From contig CANNFR010000014.1 in assembly GCA_947503935.1 (NCBI GenBank), positions 16,344 to 80,343 on the forward strand: a stretch of DNA of 64,000 bases, given 5' to 3'. The notes under the pieces are model-generated. The model did not search any database, was not told the DNA's origin, and saw only the letters and a program-made list of their open reading frames with translations. Position numbers and translations under genes: made by a program. The stretch is from an uncultured Paracoccaceae bacterium. Its GTDB lineage: Bacteria; Pseudomonadota; Alphaproteobacteria; Rhodobacterales; Rhodobacteraceae. The first letter of the stretch is position 1. The number at the start of each line of letters is the position of its first letter. This document shows, piece by piece, positions 1-7,780 of the stretch.

Positions 1-621
1 TGCGAGACGGCCGATCTGACGCTAGTGCTGGGCGCCAATGAGGACCTGTTGGCAGATCAGCGCATCGTCTCGAATGCGTCCTGTACGACGAATGCTCTGG
101 CGCCGCTCTTGCGCCTTTTGGATGATGCTTTCGGGGTCGAGGCCGGCTGGATGACCACGATCCATTGTTATACCGGCAGCCAGCCCACCATCGATGCGCC
201 GCGCGGTGCGTTGGCCCGCAGCCGGTCAGCCGCGATCAGCATGGTGCCCACCTCGACCTCGGCCGAAAGGCTGACCGATCTGGTCTTGCCGCATCTGGCG
301 GGCCGGATCGAGGGGCGCGCGGTGCGGGTGCCCGTGGCCAGCGTCTCGGCGGTGGATCTGTCGGTTCTGTTGCGGGACAGGCCGGATGCAGACGCGGTGA
401 GGCTCGTGCTTTCCAATGCAGCCGAAACGCACCCGAACGTGTTCGGTGCGGTGACCAAGTCGCTTGTCTCAACCGATCTGCGTCAGGCGCCGCAATCAAT
501 CGTCATGGCCCTGCCCGAGACGCGGGTGACACGGGGCGGGCTGACGCGCGTTTTCGGCTGGTATGATAATGAATGGGGCTTTGCCAACCGGATGCTGGAT
601 GTCGCGCGCCTGATGGGGTGA
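1..621 (+). CDS. gap: Glyceraldehyde-3-phosphate dehydrogenase, type I (5' part outside window)
   Basis: The reading frame is open from base 1, so the NAD-binding N-terminal domain lies upstream of the window. What is visible is the catalytic domain: the SNASCTTN active-site block with its nucleophilic cysteine, the TTIHCYTGSQ segment with the catalytic histidine, and a C-terminal WYDNEWGF block typical of the family. The enzyme oxidises glyceraldehyde 3-phosphate to 1,3-bisphosphoglycerate in the cytoplasm. IHCYTGSQ departs from the common IHAYTNDQ, so this may be a secondary gap paralogue or an erythrose-4-phosphate dehydrogenase-like form. It converges on the permease gene downstream. Confidence 0.9.
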   Translation, partial: CETADLTLVLGANEDLLADQRIVSNASCTTNALAPLLRLLDDAFGVEAGWMTTIHCYTGSQPTIDAPRGALARSRSAAISMVPTSTSAERLTDLVLPHLAGRIEGRAVRVPVASVSAVDLSVLLRDRPDADAVRLVLSNAAETHPNVFGAVTKSLVSTDLRQAPQSIVMALPETRVTRGGLTRVFGWYDNEWGFANRMLDVARLMG

Positions 622-643
622 GGCGGCCCAGGCGCGGGCCGCC
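622..643. terminator. Stem-loop between convergent genes
   Basis: A perfect 8-bp stem, GGCGGCCC/GGGCCGCC with a 6-nt loop, starts immediately after the gap stop codon and lies just before the stop of the convergent permease gene. There is no T-run on either side, so it may only stabilise 3' ends or act as a weak bidirectional terminator. Confidence 0.45.
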
Positions 644-651
644 ACTGCGGT

Positions 652-2073
652 TCAGCCCTCGGATTTCATGCCGCGGCCATTGCCTGACAGGCCGCCAGAG
701 ACCTCCTCGGTCGCGACCGCGTCGAGTTCCTCCGGCAGGATCAGGTTCAGGACGATTGCGATCAGCGCGGCCGGCAGGATGCCCGAGGTTGCCAGAACGC
801 GCACGGCCTCGGGCAGGTATTGCAGGGCTTTGGGTTCCAGCTGCAGGCCCAGGCCCAGTGACAGAGCGACGGCGAAGATCACCATGTTGCGGCGGTTCCA
901 GGTGACGTCCGACAGCATCGAGATGCCGGCAGCCACCACCATGCCGAACATCACGACCACGCCGCCGCCCAGAACCTCGATCGGGATGGTCGAGATGATG
1001 GCGCCGATCTTGGGCACCAGCCCGCCGAGGATCAGGAAGATCGCGCCGATGGTCACGACATGGCGGCTCATCACGCCGGTCATCGCGATCAGGCCGACAT
1101 TCTGGCTGAACGACGTGTTCGGCAGCGCGCCGAAACACCCGGCCAGCGCCGTGCCCAGACCATCGGCATAGGTGGCGCCGGTGATCTCTTTATCCGTGGC
1201 CTCGCGCCCCGCGCCGCCCTTGGTGATGCCCGAGACATCGCCCACGGTTTCCACCGCCGAGACGAAGGCCATCAGGCAGAAGCCCGCGATGGCGGCAAAG
1301 GTGAACTCAATGCCGAACGGGAACGGGTTCGGCACCTGAAAGGCCGCGGCCCGGCCGACATTGTCGAAGCTGACCATGCCAAGGGCAAAGGCCAGCACGT
1401 AGCCCACCAGAAGGCCGATCAGTACGGCCGAGACCGACAGCATGCCGCGCGCGAAGAATTTCAGCGCCAGGGTGACGAGGATGACGGTGCCCGCGACGCT
1501 CCAGTTCAAGAGGCTGCCATATTCGGGTAGGTCCTGCATCTTGGCGGGCACGCCGCCGGCCGAGTATTCGATGCCGACCTTCACCAGTGCCAGGCCGATC
1601 ATGGTGACGACAAGGCCTGTGACCAGCGGCGGCAGCGCAAAGCGGATCTTGCCGATGAAAAGGCCGAGGAACGCGTGGAAAAGGCCCCCCACCAGCACGC
1701 CGCCATAAAGCGCGGGCAGCGCATCGACGCCCTTGCCCGCGACCAGCGGGATCATGATCGGGATGAAGGCGAAGGACGTACCCTGCACGATGGGCAGTTT
1801 CGCCCCCACCGGCCCGATGCCGATCGTCTGGATCAGCGTGGCGACGCCGGCCATCAGCATCGACATCTGGATCATGTAGATGAGGCTGGGAAAATCGGCT
1901 GAGTTCGAGCCAAAGCCAAAGCCCGCCGCGCCCGCCACGATGATCGCCGGTGTGACGTTCGAGACGAACATCGCCAGCACGTGCTGGAGGCCCAGCGGCA
2001 CCGCCTTTACTAAAGGCGGTGTGTAGTTCGGATCGCGCAGTTGGGCCGGTGAGCCCAGAGATGTGTCTGCCAT
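652..2073 (-). CDS. NCS2-family urate/xanthine permease
   Basis: A 473-aa polytopic membrane protein of the nucleobase:cation symporter-2 family. Family features visible are the QHVLAMFVSNVTPAIIVAG first segment and the QNVGLIAMTGVMSRHVV block near residue 330. Family members move xanthine, urate or uracil across the inner membrane with protons or sodium. The gene starts one base after the ureidoglycolate lyase stop on the same strand and is probably the last cistron of the urate-degradation operon, so urate (or allantoin) uptake is the likely role. A GGGA-type ribosome site precedes the ATG. The exact substrate cannot be read from sequence. Confidence 0.88.
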   Translation of the reverse strand: MADTSLGSPAQLRDPNYTPPLVKAVPLGLQHVLAMFVSNVTPAIIVAGAAGFGFGSNSADFPSLIYMIQMSMLMAGVATLIQTIGIGPVGAKLPIVQGTSFAFIPIMIPLVAGKGVDALPALYGGVLVGGLFHAFLGLFIGKIRFALPPLVTGLVVTMIGLALVKVGIEYSAGGVPAKMQDLPEYGSLLNWSVAGTVILVTLALKFFARGMLSVSAVLIGLLVGYVLAFALGMVSFDNVGRAAAFQVPNPFPFGIEFTFAAIAGFCLMAFVSAVETVGDVSGITKGGAGREATDKEITGATYADGLGTALAGCFGALPNTSFSQNVGLIAMTGVMSRHVVTIGAIFLILGGLVPKIGAIISTIPIEVLGGGVVVMFGMVVAAGISMLSDVTWNRRNMVIFAVALSLGLGLQLEPKALQYLPEAVRVLATSGILPAALIAIVLNLILPEELDAVATEEVSGGLSGNGRGMKSEG

Positions 2074-2074
2074 G

Positions 2075-2614
2075 CTAGTTCCCTTCCGTTGGGTCTGGCC
2101 CGGAATTCTGGCGCCCGGGTTCTTCTGTCATTGGTGCGATTGTGAATGGGGTGTCGAACCAGTGTTCTTCCAGGTTCGCGGTCGGTCCGATCCGGTCGAC
2201 CACGGCAAAAAGCCCCGGCGCATGAAGGGGCGTCAGCACACCGTGCCAGGTGCCCCGGTGCAGGTTGATGCCTTGCGCGCCATCGGTCAGAAATGCCTGC
2301 GGCATGCCGGGTGTACCGCCCTCATTCGGGGCAACAATCACCAGGAAGGGATGTTCGCTCATCGGCAGAAAGGCCTGGCTGCCATCGGGGTGGCGTTCGA
2401 CCATCTCCAACCGGTAGGGCAGGGCGCGGGGTTCAGCCTTGAAGATCGACAGGCCGGCCCGGCCCTCGGGCCCGAAATCGAGTTGGGCGCGATCGTGAAA
2501 GCGGCCGCAGAGCCCCTGATTGATGATCTTGTCGGGCGTGCCGGAGGCATCCAGCACGTCGCCGAAGGGGGCGAAGGCGGCCTGCGTTAGGGGGTGGGCG
2601 CGGATAATGGTCAT
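2075..2614 (-). CDS. allA: Ureidoglycolate lyase (AllA-type)
   Basis: A 179-aa cupin-fold protein of the ureidoglycolate lyase family, which cleaves (S)-ureidoglycolate to glyoxylate and urea. The N-terminal HPLTQAAFAPFGDVL block and the LHRGTWHGVLTPL segment with metal-ligand-like histidine are typical. The ATG at 2614 was chosen because homology begins there. A longer frame upstream would run through the 2633-2755 repeat and has no family similarity. It sits in the same direction as, and downstream of, the aminohydrolase and allantoinase genes, forming the end of the purine ring-opening pathway. Confidence 0.88.
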   Translation of the reverse strand: MTIIRAHPLTQAAFAPFGDVLDASGTPDKIINQGLCGRFHDRAQLDFGPEGRAGLSIFKAEPRALPYRLEMVERHPDGSQAFLPMSEHPFLVIVAPNEGGTPGMPQAFLTDGAQGINLHRGTWHGVLTPLHAPGLFAVVDRIGPTANLEEHWFDTPFTIAPMTEEPGRQNSGPDPTEGN

Positions 2615-2632
2615 GCGCTTTTGGCAAGGCTG

Positions 2633-2755
2633 GGGGGCTGTCTGCCCCGCCGCCATTGTCGCTCGAAGTTGCCATTGGAGCGCCATTGGTCCGAAAGCCA
2701 ATGGCGACGGCGCGAAAATGGCGTCCCCACCGAAGGTATTTCCGACAGAATGAAG
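2633..2755. repeat. Dispersed intergenic element (copy 1) with inserted stem-loop
   Basis: The outer parts match the element at 55101-55150: a GGGGC/GCCCC hairpin with TGTCT loop (2634-2648) and CCGAAGGTATTT..GACAGAATGAAG (2730-2755, 24/26 identical). Here the two parts are separated by about 75 bases that fold on themselves: 2651-2662 pairs with 2712-2723 (11/12), and CGCCATTGG 2681-2689 pairs perfectly with CCAATGGCG 2698-2706. Both copies lie between co-directional genes, a few bases after the upstream gene's stop codon, suggesting a 3'-end or processing signal. Confidence 0.6.
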
Positions 2756-2762
2756 AGGAGCG

Positions 2763-3608
2763 TCATGGGTGGGGGGCTCCGAAAGCGCCCGGGCCACGCA
2801 GGCGGGCGTGGCGGTTGACGTCTTTGTAGAGAAGGTAGCGGAACGGGTCCGGCCCGCCAGCATAGCAGGCCTGGGGGCAGAAGGCGCGCAGCCACATGTA
2901 ATCGCCTGCCTCGACCTCGACCCAGTCGCGGTTCAGCCGATAGACCGCCTTGCCTTCAAGAACATAGAGGCCGTGCTCCATCACATGGGTTTCCTCAAAC
3001 GGGATCGTGCCGCCGGGCTGGAAGGTGACGATATTCACCTGCATGTCGTGGGCCAGATCATCGGGCGCGACGAAGCGGGTGGTGGCCCAGCGGCCCTCGG
3101 TGTCCGGCATGGCGATGGGCTTGGTCTCGGCCTGATTCGTGACGAAGGCGGCGGGCGCCTCGATGCCGGGCGCTGCTTCGTAGAGCTTGCGGATCCAGTG
3201 AAACCGCGCGGCCTCGGCGCCGTTGTTGCGGGCGCGCGTCAGCGTGCCCGGCGGGCAATAGGCATAACCGCCGGGACCAAGGTCATGGGTGGCGCCGTCA
3301 AGGGTCAGGCAGAGCGCGCCGTGGGTGACGAAGATCACCCCCTCGGCGCCCGCTTCAGGCTCCGGCGCGTCCGATCCGCCACCAGGCGCCACCTCCATCA
3401 GGTAATGCGAGAAGGTTTCGGCGAACCCCGTCATCGGCCGGGCGATGATCCAGGCGCGCGTCCCCTCCCAACCGGGCAGAAGGCTGGTGACGATATCCGA
3501 CATCACGCCTTTCGGAATCACCGCATAGGCTTCGGTGAAGACGGCGCGGCCCGTATGCAGGGCGGTTTGCGGCGGCAGGCCGCCTTCGGGCGCATGGTAG
3601 CGGGTCAT
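2763..3608 (-). CDS. allE: (S)-ureidoglycine aminohydrolase (bicupin)
   Basis: A 281-aa protein with two cupin domains, the architecture of (S)-ureidoglycine aminohydrolase (YlbA/AllE/UGHY). This enzyme releases ammonia from ureidoglycine, the allantoate hydrolase product, to give ureidoglycolate for AllA. The second cupin has the GGTIPFEETHVMEHGLYVLE stretch with the metal-binding Glu/His set. The start codon overlaps the stop of the allantoinase-fusion gene by 4 bp, indicating translational coupling. No allantoate amidohydrolase gene is in this window, so that step must be encoded elsewhere. Confidence 0.88.
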   Translation of the reverse strand: MTRYHAPEGGLPPQTALHTGRAVFTEAYAVIPKGVMSDIVTSLLPGWEGTRAWIIARPMTGFAETFSHYLMEVAPGGGSDAPEPEAGAEGVIFVTHGALCLTLDGATHDLGPGGYAYCPPGTLTRARNNGAEAARFHWIRKLYEAAPGIEAPAAFVTNQAETKPIAMPDTEGRWATTRFVAPDDLAHDMQVNIVTFQPGGTIPFEETHVMEHGLYVLEGKAVYRLNRDWVEVEAGDYMWLRAFCPQACYAGGPDPFRYLLYKDVNRHARLRGPGAFGAPHP

Positions 3609-5008
3609 GGCAGCATGTCCTTCAGGCGAAGCCCGGCGATGCGTTCGACCTGGGCACAGGCCTCGGCAAATTCGGTGTCGGTGTCATTGGCGATGCGGGT
3701 CTGGAACGCGGCGAGGATCGAGGCCTTGTCGTGATCGCGGACCGCGATGATGAAGGGAAATCCGTGCTTGCCGACATATTCCAGGTTCAGCCGCTCGAAT
3801 GTCGCGCGTTCATCATCGGTCAGCGCATCGAGGCCCGCGCCCGCCTGTTCCGCCGTGCTTTCAGCCGTTAGGCGGCGCGCTTGGGCCAGCTTGCCCGCGA
3901 GGTCAGGATGCGCCTTCAGCACGCCCAGACGCTCCTCACGCGAGGCGGCGCGAAACATGCGGGTCAGCGCGCTCTGGATGCCCAGGGCGCAGTCATGGGC
4001 GGGGCCCAGTTCCAGCGCATGCGCACGTTCGGCGATGAAGGCCGAATGCTCGAACACGCCGCCGAAGCGGGTGACAAACGTGTCGCGGTCCATCTGCGAT
4101 GGACGCGCGCGCGCAACGGGCGGGTGATGTTCGGCCCAATGCGCCGCGATCTGGCCGCGCGTGGCGAACCAGACGCCGCGCGTCTGCGCATAGTCCAGGA
4201 ACCGCCGCAACCCCATCACCCGGCCCGGCCGCCCGATCAGACGGCAATGCAGCCCCACTGACATCATCTTGGCTGCCCCCGCCTCGCCCTCGGCAATCAG
4301 GCAATCGAGCGCATCTTTCAGGTACTGGAAGAAGTGCTCGCCCGTGTTGAAGCCCTGGGGTGTGGCGAACCGCATGTCATTGGTATCCAGCGTGTAGGGG
4401 ATCACCAGCTGATGCCGTTCACCGACCGGCAGCCAATAGGGCAGGTCGTCGTCATAGGTGTCCGAGATCCAGTCGAACCCGGCCTCTGCCGTCAGCCGCA
4501 CGGTGTTCATGCTGCACCGCCCGGTATACCAGCCGGTCGGTCGCGCGCTGGTCACCTCGGTATGCAGGCGGATCGCCTCGGCGATCTGGGCGCGCTCTTC
4601 CTCCTCGGGCATATCCTTGTGCTCGACCCATTTCAGGCCGTGGCTGGCGATCTCCCAACCGGCTTCCTGCATGGCCGCCACCTGCTCGGGCGCGCGGGCT
4701 AGGGCGGTGGCGACGCCATAGACCGTCACTGGCAGATTGGCCATCAACCGATGCAGCCGCCAGAACCCGGCCCGCGCGCCGTAATCGTAGATCGATTCCA
4801 TGTTCCAATGGCGCTGCCCTGGCCAGGGTGCTGCGCCGACGATCTCGGACAGGAACGCCTCGGACGCCGCATCGCCGTGCAGCAGACAATTCTCGCCGCC
4901 CTCCTCGTAATTCAGCACCAGCGAGACGGCCACCTTGGCGTCCCCCGGCCAGGCGGCGTCGGGCGGTGTCGGCCCATAGCCTCGAAAATCACGCGGATAG
5001 CGCTGCAT
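3605..5008 (-). CDS. puuE: Bifunctional allantoinase (PuuE) - OHCU decarboxylase (UraD)
   Basis: A 467-aa two-domain protein. Residues about 1-300 are a polysaccharide-deacetylase-fold allantoinase of the PuuE type (NMESIYDYGARAGFWRLHRL, and EIASHGLKW with a conserved His), which opens allantoin to allantoate. Residues about 305-467 are an OHCU decarboxylase with the family blocks AHPDLAGKLA and GFPFIIAV, producing (S)-allantoin. Consecutive pathway steps are thus fused. The ATG at 5008 is preferred over one 7 codons upstream because a GAGGGG ribosome site sits a few bases before it. The gene diverges from uraH and overlaps the aminohydrolase gene by 4 bp. Confidence 0.9.
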   Translation of the reverse strand: MQRYPRDFRGYGPTPPDAAWPGDAKVAVSLVLNYEEGGENCLLHGDAASEAFLSEIVGAAPWPGQRHWNMESIYDYGARAGFWRLHRLMANLPVTVYGVATALARAPEQVAAMQEAGWEIASHGLKWVEHKDMPEEEERAQIAEAIRLHTEVTSARPTGWYTGRCSMNTVRLTAEAGFDWISDTYDDDLPYWLPVGERHQLVIPYTLDTNDMRFATPQGFNTGEHFFQYLKDALDCLIAEGEAGAAKMMSVGLHCRLIGRPGRVMGLRRFLDYAQTRGVWFATRGQIAAHWAEHHPPVARARPSQMDRDTFVTRFGGVFEHSAFIAERAHALELGPAHDCALGIQSALTRMFRAASREERLGVLKAHPDLAGKLAQARRLTAESTAEQAGAGLDALTDDERATFERLNLEYVGKHGFPFIIAVRDHDKASILAAFQTRIANDTDTEFAEACAQVERIAGLRLKDMLP

Positions 5009-5058
5009 ATTCCCCTCAGACCGTTTCATTCTCTTCTACTCCAAGAAAATGCGCCCCG

Positions 5059-5079
5059 CTTTCAGTTTTTGCCTGAAAG
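5059..5079. promoter_or_regulatory. Inverted repeat in divergent puuE/uraH promoter region
   Basis: CTTTCAG (5059-5065) and CTGAAAG (5073-5079) form a perfect 7-bp inverted repeat with a 7-base spacer in the 152-base region between the two divergent purine-catabolism genes. Size and position suit a dimeric repressor or activator operator serving both transcripts. The regulator is not known. The LysR gene at 34566 near puuD is one candidate, but the site has no clear T-N11-A core. Confidence 0.4.
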
Positions 5080-5160
5080 ACCTATCGGTGTTTGCCCCTG
5101 TCGCTTTTTGCGGCGCGATGGGCCAAGAAGGAGGCATACTCTGGCAAAGGGGCAGACGGA

Positions 5161-5520
5161 ATGGCTGACGGTTACCTGACCACACACGTGCTGGACACCG
5201 CCCGCGGCACGCCTGCGAAGGGCATCAGGGTCGCGCTCTCCAGGGTTGCGGGCGACAGCCGTGAGAAGATCACCGAGACGGTGACAAACAGCGACGGCCG
5301 CACCGATGCCCCGATCCTACCCCGCGAAAACTTCGCCCCCGGCACGTACGAGCTTGTCTTCTTCGCAGGCGATTATCTGCGCGCGACGGGGCAGGCCGCG
5401 GGTGAGCCGCTCTTCCTCGACCAGATCCCGATCCGCTTCGGGATCAGCGATGCCGACGCCCACTACCACGTCCCTCTGCTTCTGTCGGCGCACGGCTATT
5501 CGACCTACCGAGGAAGCTGA
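5161..5520 (+). CDS. uraH: 5-hydroxyisourate hydrolase
   Basis: A 119-aa transthyretin-like protein that hydrolyses 5-hydroxyisourate to OHCU, the substrate of the UraD domain encoded divergently. Diagnostic features are LTTHVLDTARGTPA at the N-terminus and the C-terminal YRGS signature. The ATG at 5161 is used because TTHVLD must be near the N-terminus and AAAGGGG precedes it. An upstream frame extension of 23 codons shows no family similarity. The stop codon lies 12 bp before the left attachment repeat of the island, so uraH was the neighbour of tRNA-Ser before integration. Confidence 0.93.
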   Translation: MADGYLTTHVLDTARGTPAKGIRVALSRVAGDSREKITETVTNSDGRTDAPILPRENFAPGTYELVFFAGDYLRATGQAAGEPLFLDQIPIRFGISDADAHYHVPLLLSAHGYSTYRGS

Positions 5521-5532
5521 TCTGAAGTGAAC

Positions 5533-5546
5533 TGGCGGAGAGACAG
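5533..5546. repeat. Left attachment site core of the island
   Basis: The sequence TGGCGGAGAGACAG is identical to the 3' terminal 14 bases (including CCA) of the tRNA-Ser gene at 24391-24480, read from its end. Identity stops after 14 bp. A short duplicate of a tRNA 3' end next to a P4-type integrase gene is the classical signature of tRNA-targeted integration. Confidence 0.85.
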
Positions 5547-5675
5547 TCCGCATCACCATGGGGTCTATAGGTTCGTTGGCGTTCTGGAGAATTCAGTAAT
5601 AATAAATAAAATCAATGGGCTAATTTCATAGCCCACCCTTGCTGTTCGCGGGCGTTCATCTTAAATTAGTGTAAA

Positions 5676-5696
5676 GTGTGGGAACAAATGTGGGAA
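5676..5696. promoter_or_regulatory. Paired TGTGGGAA motifs, probable recombinase arm sites (left)
   Basis: TGTGGGAA occurs at 5677-5684 and 5689-5696, starts 12 bp apart, directly before the integrase start codon. The same pair with the same spacing occurs at 24316-24335 inside the other island end. Matching repeats at both ends of an integrated element are what integrase arm-type binding sites look like. A role in autoregulating the integrase gene is also possible. Confidence 0.5.
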
Positions 5697-5700
5697 TGAT

Positions 5701-6876
5701 ATGCCTTTGAGCGCTCGAAAAGTGGAAACGGTTGGACCCGGACGGCATGGCGATGGGAGGGGCTTGTTTCTGTATGTTAAAGCCTCTGGCGCGAGGTCTT
5801 GGGTGTTGCGCTATCAGGTTATGGGCAAACGCCATGATCTGGGTCTTGGCGCATATCCAGAAATTTCGCTGGCGATGGCCCGTGACCGCGCGCTGGAAGC
5901 ACGGCGTATGATCCACGAAGGGGAAGACCCTATTGCCAAGAAACGGCAGTCCCAACCTAAAACCTTCAAAGATGCCGCGCTGGAATTGATCGAGAGCAAG
6001 CGCCCCGGCTGGAAGAACGCAAAACATGCGGCGCAATGGACCTCAACGCTTGAAACCTACGTTTTCCCCGCCCTTGGACCTATGCAAGTTGCACGCATCG
6101 AAACGGCGGACGTGATCGGCGTTTTGAAACCGATTTGGTCGGGTAAACCCGAAACAGCCAATCGTGTGCGCCAACGGATCGAGGCCGTTTTGGACTATGC
6201 CTCCGCGCTGGGCATTCGCAGCAGCGACAATCCGGCGCGGTGGCGTGGGCACTTGGATCATTTGCTTCCCAAACCCACAAAGGTGAAGGCGGTCAAGCAC
6301 CACCCCGCTTTGGCCCATGTCGAGATTGCAGGGTTCATGGATGATTTGTCGAACCGCACGGGAGTCGCGGCGCGTGCGCTGGCCTTCACCATTCTCACTG
6401 CGGCACGCTCTGGTGAGACGCGCGGCGCGACATGGGCCGAGATTGATCTTGAGGTGAAACTTTGGACGATACCGTCGGAACGCATGAAGGCGGGCAAGGA
6501 ACACCGTGTGCCGCTTACGAAAGAGGCAATCGCTTACCTTGGTCCCAAGCGCGACAACGCGGCACTGATCTTTGAAAGTGAGGCGAAGGCAGGCAAACCA
6601 ATCTCTGACATGAGCATGACGGCCGTGTTGCGGCGGATGGGGCGCGACGGGATCACCGTTCATGGCTTCCGCTCGACCTTCCGCGATTGGGCCGGTGAAA
6701 CCACAGGCTTTCCCCGTGAGGTGATCGAGGCGGCGCTGGCCCATGGGATCAAGAACAAGTCTGAGGCCGCCTATGCCCGCTCTGACCTCTTTGAAAAGCG
6801 GCGCACGCTTATGATAGCTTGGTCGACGGTTGCGACCGCCAGCAACCTTGCCCCGAATGTCGTCACCCTGAACTGA
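5701..6876 (+). CDS. P4-type tyrosine integrase (DUF4102 arm-binding domain)
   Basis: A 391-aa site-specific recombinase. Residues about 1-80 match the arm-type DNA-binding domain (DGRGLFLYVKASGARSWVLR, GLGAYPEISLAMAR). The catalytic domain shows the first Arg in TAARSGETRG, HGFRSTFRDWAGE with the HxxR pair, the later His in ALAHGIKNK, and the nucleophilic Tyr in AYARSDLFEKRR. Such enzymes insert islands at tRNA 3' ends, which fits the attachment repeat 155 bp upstream and the tRNA-Ser at the other island end. The gene looks intact. Confidence 0.93.
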   Translation: MPLSARKVETVGPGRHGDGRGLFLYVKASGARSWVLRYQVMGKRHDLGLGAYPEISLAMARDRALEARRMIHEGEDPIAKKRQSQPKTFKDAALELIESKRPGWKNAKHAAQWTSTLETYVFPALGPMQVARIETADVIGVLKPIWSGKPETANRVRQRIEAVLDYASALGIRSSDNPARWRGHLDHLLPKPTKVKAVKHHPALAHVEIAGFMDDLSNRTGVAARALAFTILTAARSGETRGATWAEIDLEVKLWTIPSERMKAGKEHRVPLTKEAIAYLGPKRDNAALIFESEAKAGKPISDMSMTAVLRRMGRDGITVHGFRSTFRDWAGETTGFPREVIEAALAHGIKNKSEAAYARSDLFEKRRTLMIAWSTVATASNLAPNVVTLN

Positions 6877-6937
6877 AGCGTTTCAGTTCGCAGGTGCGTC
6901 CTCGCTAAGGGCGATGTGTGTCTCCTATGGGCGCAAC

Positions 6938-6960
6938 TGTTTGCTATAACTTGGCAAACA
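6938..6960. promoter_or_regulatory. Inverted repeat before the restriction-modification remnant
   Basis: TGTTTGC (6938-6944) and GCAAACA (6954-6960) form a perfect 7-bp inverted repeat with a 9-base AT-rich spacer (TATAACTTG), ending 21 bp before the GTG start of the restriction-modification remnant. The form and place suit an operator overlapping the promoter. No matching controller gene is visible nearby. Confidence 0.35.
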
Positions 6961-6981
6961 ACTATCGGGCAGGGAACGTTA

Positions 6982-7615
6982 GTGGATATTGTTGATCTCG
7001 AAGTATTTGCGGATGCGTTGAAGGCGAAATTCGCATTGCCGGGTGCAGCCTCTCCAGAAGACCAGTTGAAGCCCGAGGACGCGGCGCTCTTGGTCGCCAC
7101 AGGCGCGAAATACGGGCTGACGGTTGAAACCCGGACAGAAACGCATTTGTTAGAACACAAAGTCCGGCCCGACATTGCGATTTTTGCCGGCGGCCTAATC
7201 TGCGGATATATCGAGTTGCAGCTCCCGGTCTCGGGGCCGATGCACCGAAACTGAAAGGCGACCACAACAAGAAGCAATGGGCCAAGCTGAAAGGCCTGCC
7301 GAACCTGATCTATACCGATGGCCGGAAATGGTCGCTCTACCGATCCGGTGAACGCCCGGGCGGCCAGCCCATCGTGCGGCTGACGGATGACCCGACCGAC
7401 AAGGGGAAGGCCGCGACTGGCAAAGCCGGCGCCAAGGTGCTGGACCGCTTGTTCCACGACCTTCTAAGCTGTCAGCCGAATGTTCCACATACCCCTTCCG
7501 GCCTCACCAGATATCTCGCGCCGCTGAGCCGCTTCTTGCGGTCCGAGGTCGAAAACGCGCTGGGCTTGCCCAGCTCTGCCGTTGGGCTTCTGACGGGGGA
7601 AGCTGCCGTCCAACT
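6982..7615 (+). pseudogene. N-terminal remnant of a large restriction-modification enzyme (type IIG/ISP-like)
   Basis: The frame opens at a GTG preceded by AGGGA. It encodes the N-terminal nuclease region of N6-adenine methylase/restriction fusion proteins: RPDIAIFAGGLICGYIELQ, then after a one-base frameshift near 7231 APKLKGDHNKKQWAKLKG and LPNLIYTDGRKWSLYRSG, and RYLAPLSRFLRSEVENAL. Family members continue for many hundreds of residues with a methylase domain. Here similarity stops near 7615, where unrelated DNA with recombinase-like repeats begins. The expected ExK nuclease motif reads ELQ. The gene is therefore truncated, frameshifted and mutated at a likely catalytic lysine. Confidence 0.7.
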
Positions 7616-7696
7616 AGTCAGCAAGGTCGGTCAGATTGGGCTCTCTGCCCGAATTTGCTGCGTTAAGCGCGAACGACCGCTTTTTGCTTCCGACGT

Positions 7697-7780
7697 ATTA
7701 TGCCGATATGCCGCGCCGAATTTCCCACTGGGCAACAGGTTGAGAGAATCGGCGCGGCATAATCCGAACCTCGGCATTAT
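7697..7780. repeat. Nested inverted repeats, possible recombinase or transposon-end site
   Basis: TATGCCGCGCCGA (7707-7719) and TCGGCGCGGCATA (7749-7761) are perfect 13-bp inverted repeats. They are flanked outside by ATTATGCCGA (7697-7706) and TCGGCATTAT (7771-7780). The cluster sits exactly where the restriction-modification remnant and the ArdC-like fragment lose similarity. Multiple half-sites of this kind are seen at resolution sites and transposon ends. The element type is not certain. Confidence 0.45.
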
